NCBI RefSeq assembly: GCF_034424375.1
Contig: NZ_CP139965.1
Location: 4,836,001 to 4,900,000 of the forward strand
DNA from: Paraburkholderia kururiensis
GTDB taxonomy: Bacteria; Pseudomonadota; Gammaproteobacteria; Burkholderiales; Burkholderiaceae
Direction of reading: 5' to 3'
Length of the DNA: 64,000 nt
The stretch's first letter is position 1, and each line of letters opens with the position of its first letter. The position numbers and the translations under genes were made by a program. Below are positions 1-8,169 of the stretch, piece after piece. Below the pieces are notes generated by a model, which did no database searches, was not told the DNA's origin, and was given only the letters and a program-made list of their open reading frames with translations.

Positions 1-509
1 AGGCTGCCGTGCAGCACGCCGTTCGCGTCGACTTCACCGTCGGCGTAGGCGCTCGTACGCCAGCGGTAGTCGGGGCCGAGAATCGAGAGGCCCGACCACG
101 TCGTGACGAGTTTCATGGTGGAGGCGGGCATCATCGGTTCGGCCGCGTTGAGCGCCACGACCGGCGTGCGGTTGCCCACTTTCTCGATCACGACGCTGAT
201 GGACGAGAGCGGCACGCGGGCGCGCTCGAGTCCGACCATGACCGAGGGCGGCAACACCGTCGAGACGTTGACCGAAGGATGCCTCGCCTTCGCGAGACGC
301 GCGTCGGCAGGCGTCGCGGCGAGGAAGCTCGCGCAAGTCGCGCACGCGGCGAGCAGCGTCGTGCAGGCCTGGGCGCGGGCCGCGAGCGGCTCGCGTTGCG
401 TTCGCGGCTGACTTGCAGCGCTACGGGCCTGCGCGGGTGGTGGCGAGTCATGGCGAAGCACACGGCGCGCAGACAGGACGACGAGCGAGGCAAGGCGGGC
501 GAGCGGCAT
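1..509 (-). CDS. dacB: D-alanyl-D-alanine carboxypeptidase/endopeptidase (PBP4, DacB), N-terminal part
   Basis: The reverse strand has an open frame running off the left edge, so only about the first 169 residues are present. The SxxK active-site motif appears as STMK in the context MMPASTMKLVTTWSG, followed by SILGPDYRWRTSAY, typical of class C penicillin-binding proteins of the PBP4/DacB family. These periplasmic enzymes trim or cleave D-Ala-linked peptidoglycan cross-links. The ATG at 507-509 is the first plausible start. A hydrophobic, alanine-rich stretch ending in PADA near residues 50-70 looks like the real signal peptide, so the true start may lie further inside. The gene is divergent from the response regulator at 767. 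The family call is firm; the start is not. Confidence 0.85.
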   Translation of the reverse strand, partial: MPLARLASLVVLSARRVLRHDSPPPAQARSAASQPRTQREPLAARAQACTTLLAACATCASFLAATPADARLAKARHPSVNVSTVLPPSVMVGLERARVPLSSISVVIEKVGNRTPVVALNAAEPMMPASTMKLVTTWSGLSILGPDYRWRTSAYADGEVDANGVLHGS

Positions 510-766
510 GGAAGGCGAAATCGGGCAGTCGGCGGACCGGCGAGCTGTGGCGACGCGCTGGCGCGTGCGGCAGGCGAGCGGTCCGGCATTCGGACGAAGC
601 GCTCATTGTAGAGACATGCCGCCGCGCTGCGTCAAAAGCCCGGCGCCTTCGTGTGGCCGGCAGTTGCCCGCAACCGTCAGGCGTGGGCGCTAGAATGCGT
701 GACTATCCGTCAAGACCGGCCGCGCGCCGCGTGCCGGCTCGACGCCACCGTTTCTTTTCGATCACC

Positions 767-1426
767 ATGCGCATATTGCTAGTGGAAGACGACCGCATGA
801 TCGCCGAGGGCGTGCGCAAGGCGTTGCGCGGCGAAGGCTTCGCGGTCGACTGGGTGCAGGACGGCGAGGCCGCGCTTTCGGCCGTATCGGGCGAGCCTTA
901 CGATCTTCTGCTGCTCGATCTGGGCCTGCCGAAGCGCGACGGGCTCGACGTGCTGCGCACCCTGCGCGCCCGGGGCAACGCGTTGCCGGTGTTGATCGTG
1001 ACGGCGCGCGACGCGGTAGCCGACCGCGTGAAGGGCCTCGACGCCGGCGCCGACGACTATCTGATCAAGCCCTTCGATCTGGACGAACTCGGGGCGCGGA
1101 TGCGCGCGCTGATCCGGCGGCAGTCGGGTCGTTCCGAGTCCGTGATCCGGCATGGCACGCTCACGCTCGACCCGGCCGCGCACCAGGTGACGCTAGACGG
1201 CGCGCCCGTTGCGCTTTCCGCGCGCGAGTTCGCGCTGCTCGAGGCGCTGCTGGCACGCCCGGGCGCCGTGCTCTCGAAGAGCCAGCTCGAAGAGAAGATG
1301 TACGGCTGGGGCGAAGAGATCGGCAGCAACACCGTCGAGGTCTACATCCATGCCTTGCGCAAGAAGCTTGGCGCCGACCTGATCCGCAACGTGCGCGGCC
1401 TCGGCTACATGATCGCGAAGGACTGA
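767..1426 (+). CDS. OmpR/PhoB-family response regulator (QseB/PmrA-like)
   Basis: A 219-residue response regulator that receives phosphate from a sensor kinase and binds DNA. The receiver domain (about 1-115) shows the acidic pocket E7-D8-D9, phospho-acceptor D51 in LLLLDLGLP, T79 and K101 in DDYLIKPF. A C-terminal winged-helix domain follows (about 125-219, with the EVYIHALRKKLG recognition helix). I start at the ATG at 767, where the receiver domain begins (MRILLVEDD); the longer open frame upstream adds only non-homologous sequence. The histidine kinase gene follows after 58 bp, so the two form an operon. A TAGAAT hexamer at 691-696 could be a -10 box, but no well-spaced -35 accompanies it. 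The paralogue type (QseB, PmrA or another) cannot be fixed from sequence alone. Confidence 0.92.
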   Translation: MRILLVEDDRMIAEGVRKALRGEGFAVDWVQDGEAALSAVSGEPYDLLLLDLGLPKRDGLDVLRTLRARGNALPVLIVTARDAVADRVKGLDAGADDYLIKPFDLDELGARMRALIRRQSGRSESVIRHGTLTLDPAAHQVTLDGAPVALSAREFALLEALLARPGAVLSKSQLEEKMYGWGEEIGSNTVEVYIHALRKKLGADLIRNVRGLGYMIAKD

Positions 1427-1484
1427 CAGGCGCACTTCCACGCACTTCTTCACGTCCACCGGAAACCACGGAACCCTCAGGTCG

Positions 1485-2789
1485 ATGCATTCGATTCGCC
1501 GTCAATTGCTGTTCTGGCTGCTCGCGCTCGTAGTGGCCGGGGTGGGCGCCGCAGGCTGGCTGATTTACCGCCAGGCGCTTGCCGAAGCCAACGAGCTGTT
1601 CGACTACCAGTTGCAGGAGATTGCGGCCGCGTTGCCGTCCGAGCCGTTCTCGCAGATTCTCGGTTCGCGCGACACCGGCGACGAGGGCATCGTGCTGCAG
1701 ATCTGGAATCGCAACGGCGTGCTCATGTACTACTCGCATCCGCGTGCGCCGCTTGCGCCGCGCGCCGAGCTCGGCTTCTCGACCGAGCGCACCGATCGCG
1801 GCGACTGGCGCGTGTATGGCGCGATCGTCGGGGACAACGTGGTGCAGCTTGCGCAGCCCATCTCGGTGCGCAACCGGCTTGCCGCGAACGTGGCGCTGCG
1901 TACGCTGTGGCCGCTCATCGTGTTGCTGCCGTTTCTGGGCCTCGCAGTGTGGACGGTGGTGGGGCGCGGCCTGGCACCGCTCGCACGCGTGACGCGCGCG
2001 CTCGGAACGCGTCATCCGGAAGCGCTCGATCCCTTGCCCGAGGGGCGTTTGCCGCACGAAGTGCAGCCGCTCGTGCGCGCGCTCAACGCCTTGCTCGAAC
2101 GGCTCGCCCAGGCGCTGGATACGCAACGCGCTTTCGTCGCCGATGCGGCCCACGAACTGCGCACGCCGCTTGCCGCCGTGCAGATTCAGGCGCAACTGGT
2201 TGCGCGCGCAAAGGACGACGAAACGCGCCGCGAATCGCTGGCGGACCTGCAGGCGGGCGTGACGCGGGCCACGCGGCTCGCGGAACAACTGCTCGCGCTG
2301 GCCCGCTCCGAGCCCGACAATCGCGCGGTGGCGCAGAGCACGGTCGACCTGCATGGCTTGCTCGACGACTGCGTGGCCGCGTATGCGCCGCTTGCGCAGC
2401 AGCGCGGCGTGGACCTCGGCATCGAAGACAGCGTGCCGGCCACCGTCAACGGCAATGCGGAAGCGCTGCGCGTCATGTTCAACAATCTGCTCGACAACGC
2501 GACCAAATACACACCGGCCGGCGGGCGCGTGGACGTGAGCCTACGCCTTGCCGATGGCCATCCTGTCGTGTGTATCGCCGATAGCGGGCCCGGCATTCCC
2601 GCCGAAGAGCGGCCCCGCGTGTTCGACCGTTTCTATCGCGTGGGCGCCGGCGAGTCGCGTGCGCGCACCGACGTGTCGGGCAGCGGCCTCGGTCTTGCCA
2701 TCGTGCGGCGCATTGCGAGCCAGCACGACGCCGAGATCACGCTCGGCGACTCTCCCGCAGGCGGCCTGCTCGTGACCGTGCGGTTCTGA
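1485..2789 (+). CDS. Sensor histidine kinase (QseC/PmrB-like), partner of the upstream regulator
   Basis: A 434-residue inner-membrane kinase. Residues 7-28 form the first membrane helix, a periplasmic sensor segment follows to about residue 138, and a second helix lies near 141-160. A HAMP-like linker precedes the dimerisation domain, with the phosphorylated histidine H223 in the motif AAHELRTPLA. The ATP-binding domain shows the N box (NNLLDNATKYTP), G1 (DSGPGIP) and G2 (GSGLGLAI). The layout matches the QseC/PmrB family. It is co-transcribed with the regulator at 767. The stimulus cannot be predicted. The protease gene degP downstream carries a box of the kind recognised by PmrA/QseB regulators, suggesting an envelope-stress role. 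Confidence 0.9.
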   Translation: MHSIRRQLLFWLLALVVAGVGAAGWLIYRQALAEANELFDYQLQEIAAALPSEPFSQILGSRDTGDEGIVLQIWNRNGVLMYYSHPRAPLAPRAELGFSTERTDRGDWRVYGAIVGDNVVQLAQPISVRNRLAANVALRTLWPLIVLLPFLGLAVWTVVGRGLAPLARVTRALGTRHPEALDPLPEGRLPHEVQPLVRALNALLERLAQALDTQRAFVADAAHELRTPLAAVQIQAQLVARAKDDETRRESLADLQAGVTRATRLAEQLLALARSEPDNRAVAQSTVDLHGLLDDCVAAYAPLAQQRGVDLGIEDSVPATVNGNAEALRVMFNNLLDNATKYTPAGGRVDVSLRLADGHPVVCIADSGPGIPAEERPRVFDRFYRVGAGESRARTDVSGSGLGLAIVRRIASQHDAEITLGDSPAGGLLVTVRF

Positions 2790-2897
2790 CCGACCATCCC
2801 TGTCGCAGGCCTGCGCGACCGCTGCGCCGGCCGTATGCGGCGCGGCTCGCGAAAGCCGTCCGCGCCAGTCTGCAAGCGGCTCCCAGCCCGGGAATGC

Positions 2898-2914
2898 TTT
2901 AAGACTCCTTTAAG
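2898..2914 (+). promoter_or_regulatory. PmrA/QseB-type direct-repeat operator upstream of degP
   Basis: Two identical hexamers TTTAAG are separated by five bases (TTTAAG-ACTCC-TTTAAG), giving an 11-bp period, one DNA turn. This matches the published PmrA/QseB pattern of two YTTAAK half-sites with N5 spacing. It lies about 59 bp upstream of the degP start and just downstream of the gene pair for an OmpR-family regulator and kinase. Binding by that regulator is inferred, not shown. Confidence 0.6.
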
Positions 2915-2972
2915 CGATACGCCTTACGCTTCGAGACATCAAAAAGCATTCCTCTCGACAGGAGCCCCTGCA

Positions 2973-4466
2973 ATGAAAGCCAAGATTCTTACCCGCAGTG
3001 CCGTTGCCGTGGCAGTTGCCGTCGCATTGTCGGCGGGCTATGTCGCGGGCCAGCGCAACGTGACGCCGCCTCAGGTCATCACGCCCGCACAAGCCGCCGC
3101 GTTGATGCCGGCCGAAGCCGCCGCGAAAACCGGCATTCCGGATTTCTCCGGCCTCGTGGAAACCTACGGGCCGGCGGTGGTGAACATCAGCGCCAAGCAC
3201 GTCGTGCGGCATACCGCGCAGCGCGGCGGCAACATGCAGTTGCCCATCGACCCGAGCGACCCGTTCTATCAGTTCTTCCGCCACTTCTACGGCAACATGC
3301 CCGGCATGCAAGGCGACGACGGCGGCGACCAGGCCGACGTGCCGAGCACGAGCCTCGGTTCGGGCTTCATCATCAGCAACGACGGCTACATTCTCACCAA
3401 CGCGCACGTGGTGGACGGCGCGAACGTCGTGACGGTCAAGCTCACCGACAAGCGCGAATTCCGCGCGAAGGTGATCGGCGCGGACAAGCAGTCCGACGTG
3501 GCCGTGCTCAAGATCGATGCGAAGAACCTGCCCACCGTGAAGATCGGCGACCCGCGCCAGAGCAAGGTGGGGCAGTGGGTGGTGGCCATCGGCTCGCCGT
3601 ACGGCTTCGACAACACCGTGACGTCGGGCATCATCAGTGCGAAGTCGCGCTCGCTGCCCAACGAGAACTACACGCCGTTCATTCAGACCGACGTGCCCGT
3701 GAATCCGGGTAACTCGGGCGGCCCGCTGTTTAATCTGCAGGGCGAAGTGATCGGCATCAACTCGATGATCTATTCGCAGACGGGTGGCTTCCAGGGCCTT
3801 TCGTTCGCTATCCCGATCAATGAGGCGATGAAGGTCAAGGACGACCTCGTGAAGACGGGCCACGTAAGCCGCGGCCGGCTGGGTGTGTCGGTGCAGTCGA
3901 TGAACCAGACGCTCGCCAACTCGTTCGGCATGCAAAAGCCGCAGGGCGCGCTGGTGAGCTCGGTGGACCCGGGCGGCCCGGCTGCGAAGGCGGGCCTGCA
4001 ACCCGGCGACGTGATCCTTTCGGTGAACGGCACGCCGGTGACCGACTCGTCCGACCTGCCGTCGCAGATCGCGGGCATCAAGCCGGGCACGAAGGCCGAC
4101 ATCCAGGTGTGGCGCGACAAGGGCACCAAGGACCTCAGCGTGACCATCGGCACGCTGAACGACACGAAGGTGGCATCGAACGATTCCACGCCGCAGATGC
4201 AGGGCCGCCTGGGCGTCGCCGTGCGTCCGCTCACGCCGCAGGAAAAGAGCGGCACGTCGCTCACGCACGGCCTGCTCGTGCAGCAGGCGGGCGGCGCGGC
4301 GGCGAGCGCCGGCATCCAGCCGGGCGACGTGATTCTCGCCGTGAACGGCCGGCCCGTGACCTCGGTCGAGCAGTTGAAGCAGATGGTGGCTCAGGCCGGC
4401 AGCAGCATCGCGCTGCTGATCCAGCGCGACGACGCGCAGATTTTCGTGCCGGTCGATCTGAGCTGA
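2973..4466 (+). CDS. Periplasmic serine protease/chaperone of the HtrA family (DegP/MucD-like)
   Basis: A 497-residue protein with an N-terminal signal sequence (hydrophobic to about residue 25). The trypsin-like protease domain carries the catalytic triad H145 (TNAHVVDG), D175 (SDVAVL) and S248 (NPGNSGGP). Two PDZ domains follow, at about 280-370 and 395-490. It degrades or refolds damaged envelope proteins. The start is the ATG at 2973, after an AGGAG-type ribosome site at 2959-2964; the longer frame upstream adds non-secretory sequence. The direct-repeat box at 2898 suggests control by the adjacent two-component system. DegP, DegQ and MucD cannot be separated with certainty here. Confidence 0.93.
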   Translation: MKAKILTRSAVAVAVAVALSAGYVAGQRNVTPPQVITPAQAAALMPAEAAAKTGIPDFSGLVETYGPAVVNISAKHVVRHTAQRGGNMQLPIDPSDPFYQFFRHFYGNMPGMQGDDGGDQADVPSTSLGSGFIISNDGYILTNAHVVDGANVVTVKLTDKREFRAKVIGADKQSDVAVLKIDAKNLPTVKIGDPRQSKVGQWVVAIGSPYGFDNTVTSGIISAKSRSLPNENYTPFIQTDVPVNPGNSGGPLFNLQGEVIGINSMIYSQTGGFQGLSFAIPINEAMKVKDDLVKTGHVSRGRLGVSVQSMNQTLANSFGMQKPQGALVSSVDPGGPAAKAGLQPGDVILSVNGTPVTDSSDLPSQIAGIKPGTKADIQVWRDKGTKDLSVTIGTLNDTKVASNDSTPQMQGRLGVAVRPLTPQEKSGTSLTHGLLVQQAGGAAASAGIQPGDVILAVNGRPVTSVEQLKQMVAQAGSSIALLIQRDDAQIFVPVDLS

Positions 4467-4674
4467 GGCGGCAAGCCTCATCGGCGAGGTGGGACCGGGC
4501 AATCGCCACCGCGATACGCCTGTCCGTTGCACCGCGTTACATCTTCCCGCAGCGCTTCGGGAACCCGGCCGGCGAGCCGCCGGTCGGTTCAACGTAAGGT
4601 TTTTGCCAGGGGCCGGGCATGCCGTGTGCGGCAATGTCGGGCTGAAGCCAACAACCACGTCAGGAGCGTAAAAG

Positions 4675-5181
4675 ATGAATACCCGACGCGCACTACGATC
4701 CTTTGCCACCGTGGCGGCCGCAGCGGCGTTCGCCGTCGTTGCGTCAGGCGGCTTTGCCAGCCACGCCTGGGCCCAGGCCAGCGACGTGACAGGTGGAAGC
4801 ACCACCGACAACACCAGCGCCGGCAACACCAACGGCGGCGGTCTACCGCAAGTCCAGCAGCAGGGTGACGTGTCGTTCGTTTCGGGCGGCGTGGGGCTCG
4901 ACGAGTCCAAGGCGCTCGAGCGCGCGCAGAGCCAGTGGCCACTCGCCCTGCGCTTCACCGGCCCCACCGCCGACTACCTCGCAGACGTGCACGTACGCAT
5001 CGTCGATTCGCACGGCGGCGAAGCGCTTTCCACCACGTCGCGCGGGCCGTTCATGCTGGTGCGCGTACGTCCCGGCCGCTACACCGTGCATGCGAGCTAC
5101 AACGGCGAGGAAAAGGTGAGCGCCGTGACGGTCCCGGCCAAGGGCACGGCTCGCGCCGGCTTCCACTGGAACACCCAGTAG
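4675..5181 (+). CDS. Small exported protein with carboxypeptidase-regulatory-like (beta-sandwich) domain
   Basis: A 168-residue protein with a clear signal peptide (MNTRRALRSFATVAAAAAFA onward, cleavage near AWA-QA). A Gly/Asn/Thr-rich linker follows, then a domain (about 85-165) with the pattern of a carboxypeptidase regulatory-like fold (DVHVRIVDSHGG, GPFMLVRVRPGRYTVHASYNG). Such domains are transthyretin-like modules in periplasmic proteins; no enzymatic motif is seen. A GGAGCG ribosome site precedes the ATG. The gene is a single unit with its own terminator at 5247. Function is unknown. Confidence 0.75.
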   Translation: MNTRRALRSFATVAAAAAFAVVASGGFASHAWAQASDVTGGSTTDNTSAGNTNGGGLPQVQQQGDVSFVSGGVGLDESKALERAQSQWPLALRFTGPTADYLADVHVRIVDSHGGEALSTTSRGPFMLVRVRPGRYTVHASYNGEEKVSAVTVPAKGTARAGFHWNTQ

Positions 5182-5246
5182 GTGCGCTGATTCGTGCGGC
5201 TGCGCGCATGAACGTCGCGCAGCCGATTTAACTTTCGTCGATAATG

Positions 5247-5274
5247 AAGCCACGAATCTGCAACGTGGCTTTTT
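5247..5274 (+). terminator. Rho-independent terminator after the small exported-protein gene
   Basis: A 7-bp stem AGCCACG/CGTGGCT with a 9-base loop is followed directly by a run of T residues (5270-5274). It lies 66 bp past the stop codon at 5181. Confidence 0.75.
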
Positions 5275-5419
5275 CGTTTGGTGTGCCGCGGCACGCTTGC
5301 GTTGGCGCAGTGGCTTGCATGACGCGCAAGCGCACCGGTAAAGGCGCTCGCCTGTGCGGCGCCGCAACATGCGGGCGTGGGCGACGCGGCGGCGACTGTT
5401 GACGAACAGGGGATCGAAT

Positions 5420-5785
5420 ATGGCTGTGGAACCGGCTGCCGATCATCGCATCGATATTGCGGCGAATTCTCATCGCGTGCGGGTCATCCACCAGGGCATC
5501 ACCGTGGCCGATACGCACGAGGGGCTTACGCTTTCCGAGAGCGGACTGCCCGACGTCTTCTACTTCCCGCGCGCCGACGTCAACATGGCGCGGCTCGAAC
5601 GCTCCGACCACACCTCGCACTGCCCGTACAAGGGCAATGCCTCGTACTTTCATCTGCGTACCGAAGACGGCCTGGTCGAAAACGCGGCGTGGAGCTACGA
5701 GCAACCGTTCGAGAAGGTGAAGGACATTACCGGCTATCTGGCGTTTTACGCTTCGCGCGTCGATCGCATCGATCAGACATCGTGA
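5420..5785 (+). CDS. DUF427 family protein
   Basis: A 121-residue cytosolic protein of the DUF427 family. Characteristic segments are HRVRVIHQGITVADT, LPDVFYFPRADVNMARLERSD, the HCPYKGNASYFHL motif and the C-terminal ITGYLAFYASRVD. The family is widespread and of unknown function, with a small beta-rich fold. I start at the ATG at 5420, preceded by AGGGGA at 5408-5413, rather than at an upstream ATG that adds an Arg-rich leader. The CoxG-like gene follows after 43 bp and may be co-transcribed. Confidence 0.85.
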   Translation: MAVEPAADHRIDIAANSHRVRVIHQGITVADTHEGLTLSESGLPDVFYFPRADVNMARLERSDHTSHCPYKGNASYFHLRTEDGLVENAAWSYEQPFEKVKDITGYLAFYASRVDRIDQTS

Positions 5786-5828
5786 CGGGCGAGGCCGCGC
5801 GCTGAAGGGGGAAAAGGGGGAGGCCGCC

Positions 5829-6566
5829 ATGGAACTGAACGACGCGTTACGGATTCCGCTCGCCCCGTCCGCCGTATGGGACGCCCTGCAGGACATCGCT
5901 CTGCTGCGCGCAAGCATGGAGAACTGCGAGTCGTTCCGCCGGCTCGGGCCCGGCGAATACGAACTCACGCTCACCGTGCCGCTCGGGCCGCTGCGCGCGC
6001 GCTACGACGTTCGCGTGCATGTGGTGCCGAAGGAAGGTCAGGAGCCCTACGCGCCTGAGCGCACCTTGAGCTTCAAGGCCCGTGCCGACGGGGTCGGCTC
6101 GCTGCGCGGCCAGATCGACGTCTCGCTGCGCGCCGACGACCATCCCGGGGGACCCGCAGGTCTCTCGAAGGGCGCAAGCACGCGCGTGGACTACTCCGTG
6201 TGGGCGACGCTCGCCGGGCCGCTTGCGCAACTGCCGCCACGGCAACTCGAAAATGCACTGCACGATCTCGCCGACGATTTCTTCACCGAGTTCTGCGCTG
6301 TCGTTGAGGCCAAGCACGGCCAGGGTCCGAACCGCGCGCGCGGCACAAGCGCGCGGCGTCAGCATGTGTTCCTTCGGCCGATCAGCCTCGCCGGCGTTGC
6401 CCGCCGCGCGCACCTTGCGCAACATGGCGGCACCTTGAGCGGACGCGCCGCAAGCACGCTGCGCCACGAAAGTGCGCCGCATGCGGTGCCGACCTGGGGG
6501 TGGGCTGCCATGATCTTCTTCGTCGCGCTGCTGTTGTACCTGGCGCGATGGTTCGCGCAAGGGTGA
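5829..6566 (+). CDS. CoxG-like SRPBCC-domain protein with C-terminal membrane anchor
   Basis: A 245-residue protein. Residues 1-160 fit the SRPBCC/CoxG fold (start LNDALRIPLAPSAVWDAL, then YELTLTVPLGPLRARYDVRV and DDFFTEFCAVVEAKHG). After a low-complexity linker, a single C-terminal membrane helix (WGWAAMIFFVALLLYLARW) is present. CoxG anchors carbon monoxide dehydrogenase-type molybdenum hydroxylases to the membrane, but no coxMSL-like genes are nearby, so this copy is an orphan and its partner is unknown. A ribosome site (GGGGGAGG) lies just upstream of the ATG. Confidence 0.82.
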   Translation: MELNDALRIPLAPSAVWDALQDIALLRASMENCESFRRLGPGEYELTLTVPLGPLRARYDVRVHVVPKEGQEPYAPERTLSFKARADGVGSLRGQIDVSLRADDHPGGPAGLSKGASTRVDYSVWATLAGPLAQLPPRQLENALHDLADDFFTEFCAVVEAKHGQGPNRARGTSARRQHVFLRPISLAGVARRAHLAQHGGTLSGRAASTLRHESAPHAVPTWGWAAMIFFVALLLYLARWFAQG

Positions 6567-6673
6567 CGCGCACGGGCGCAGGCGCTCGACGCTTGAGCCG
6601 CCGGGCCCGCTCTGGCATGCTGCCTGCCGTATCGCATTCTCCCAGTTGATTCCGCTACGAAAGGAGCGTTTTC

Positions 6674-7309
6674 ATGTCGCTGCCGCCCCGCCGCGCGCTC
6701 ATCGTTATCGACGTGCAGAACGAGTACGTCGATGGCAACCTGCTGATCGAATATCCGGATGTGAACCACTCGCTCGCGAACATCGGCCGCGCTATCGACG
6801 CAGCCCGTTCCGAGCGCGTGCCCGTTATCGTCGTGCAGAACTTCGCACCCGCCGGTGCGCCGATTTTCGCGCGCGGCAGCCGCGGCGCGGAACTCCACGA
6901 GGTGGTGGCGTCGCGCGCGCACGACCACTATGTCGAGAAGTCGCTGCCGAGCGCATTCGCCGGCACGGACCTCGCCGACTGGCTCGCCGCCCGCGAGATC
7001 GACACGCTCACCGTGGTCGGGTACATGACGCACAACTGCGACGCGTCCACGGTCTACCACGCGCTCCACGCTGGCCTCACGGTGGAATTTCTCGCCGATG
7101 CGACGGGTTCATTGCCGTACGAGAATAGCGCCGGCTTTGCCTCCGCCGAGGAGATTCACCGCGTGTTTTGCGTGGTGTTGCAGTCGCGCTTCGCGGCCGT
7201 GACGAACACCGACGAGTGGATTGCCGCTGTGGAGGCTGGCGTGCCGCTCGAGCGCGGTTCCATTTACGCCTCCAATCAGAAAGCGCGAGCCGGGCGCGAA
7301 CCCGGCTGA
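6674..7309 (+). CDS. Isochorismatase-family cysteine hydrolase
   Basis: A 211-residue cytosolic hydrolase. The family catalytic triad is visible: D13 in ALIVIDVQNEY, K88 in YVEKSLPSAF and C121 in GYMTHNCDASTVYHA. The family includes isochorismatases, nicotinamidases and carbamoyl-amide hydrolases; nothing here identifies the substrate. A strong ribosome site (AAAGGAG at 6659-6665) precedes the ATG. The gene is convergent with the TetR regulator at 7344-8009, and no catabolic neighbours give a clue. Confidence 0.88.
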   Translation: MSLPPRRALIVIDVQNEYVDGNLLIEYPDVNHSLANIGRAIDAARSERVPVIVVQNFAPAGAPIFARGSRGAELHEVVASRAHDHYVEKSLPSAFAGTDLADWLAAREIDTLTVVGYMTHNCDASTVYHALHAGLTVEFLADATGSLPYENSAGFASAEEIHRVFCVVLQSRFAAVTNTDEWIAAVEAGVPLERGSIYASNQKARAGREPG

Positions 7310-7343
7310 GCGACACGGGACCGCGGCGACGTGCCGTCGGTGT

Positions 7344-8009
7344 TCAGGCGGCCGGGCTGTCTGTGGATGCGGGCGGTGCAGTTCGCAACGCGGGGCTATA
7401 GCGGATTGCGTCGAGCATGGCATCGACGGTGCGTTCGGCGCCGTCGGCCATATCGAATAGCTCCGGCGCAAGCAGCATGTCGCGCAGCGCGCCGCCGATC
7501 ACTGAATGGAGCAGCCGTGCCGCGCGCGCGGCATCGAGATCCGCAGGCAACTGTCCCTTCGACATGGCGTTGAGCAGACCGCCTTCGATGTTGACGAGCG
7601 CCTCACGTATGTTGGTTTGATGACGCTCCACCACCGGGCCCATTTCCTCCACGAACTCGCATTTCAGAAACAGGATGTCGAACACGCGTCGGCGGCGTTC
7701 GTCTGTGGCCGTGCCGTGCAGGCAGAGCACACACAGTTCGCGTATGCGGCCGAGCGGATCGGGTTCGCCGGGATCGCGCGACGCCGCCTTCAGTTCGTCG
7801 AACGGCAGGAGCACGCGGTCGAACATGGCCGTGAACACGTCGCCCTTGTTGGCGAAGTGCCAATAAATGGCACCGCGGGTGACGCCGGCGGCCTGAGCGA
7901 TGTCGGCGAGCGAAGTGCGCGATACGCCCTTCTCGAAGAAGACGCGCTCCGCGGCGTCGAGGATGCCGTTCCGCGTTTCCAGCGCTTCCTCTTTCGTGCG
8001 TCGAACCAT
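7344..8009 (-). CDS. bpeR: TetR/AcrR-family repressor of the adjacent RND efflux operon (BpeR-like)
   Basis: A 221-residue repressor. The N-terminal helix-turn-helix is typical of AcrR/BpeR: MVRRTKEEALETRNGILDAA, then SRTSLADIAQAAGVTRGAIYWHFANK. The C-terminal ligand-binding domain (about 85-210) matches the AcrR type. I use the ATG at 8007-8009 because the conserved MVRRTKEEA start falls there; an in-frame extension of 41 residues has no homology. The gene is divergent from bpeA, with an AcrR-like operator between them. The symbol reflects resemblance to Burkholderia BpeR; AmrR is the alternative. Confidence 0.88.
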   Translation of the reverse strand: MVRRTKEEALETRNGILDAAERVFFEKGVSRTSLADIAQAAGVTRGAIYWHFANKGDVFTAMFDRVLLPFDELKAASRDPGEPDPLGRIRELCVLCLHGTATDERRRRVFDILFLKCEFVEEMGPVVERHQTNIREALVNIEGGLLNAMSKGQLPADLDAARAARLLHSVIGGALRDMLLAPELFDMADGAERTVDAMLDAIRYSPALRTAPPASTDSPAA

Positions 8010-8140
8010 GATCGTCTGACCTGCTGTGATGGCGTTGCTGCGGGGACTACTTGAACGATCGTCGCAACAATTGGATTGTCGGACCGCTATAAAACGAAAC
8101 GATCGGGCGAAAAGTTTCGATTTGTCGCCCATCCACGCTT

Positions 8141-8169
8141 TTACATTCGTTCATGAATGTATCTATAAT
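8141..8169 (+). promoter_or_regulatory. Promoter of the RND efflux operon
   Basis: A consensus TATAAT -10 at 8164-8169 stands 17 bp from TTACAT at 8141-8146. Transcription would start near 8176, about 260 bp upstream of bpeA. The repressor palindrome sits exactly within this promoter. Confidence 0.75.
8142..8161 (+). promoter_or_regulatory. AcrR/BpeR-type operator palindrome
   Basis: A perfect 7-bp inverted repeat TACATTC-GTTCAT-GAATGTA. It resembles the E. coli AcrR site (arms with ACATT and GAATGT). It spans the -35 to -10 region, so repressor binding would exclude RNA polymerase. The regulator gene lies 132 bp to the left. Confidence 0.72.

Noticed and set aside
2910..4967. 685-codon minus-strand open frame opposite degP
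   Set aside because: Antisense shadow; the HtrA triad and PDZ domains are on the plus strand.
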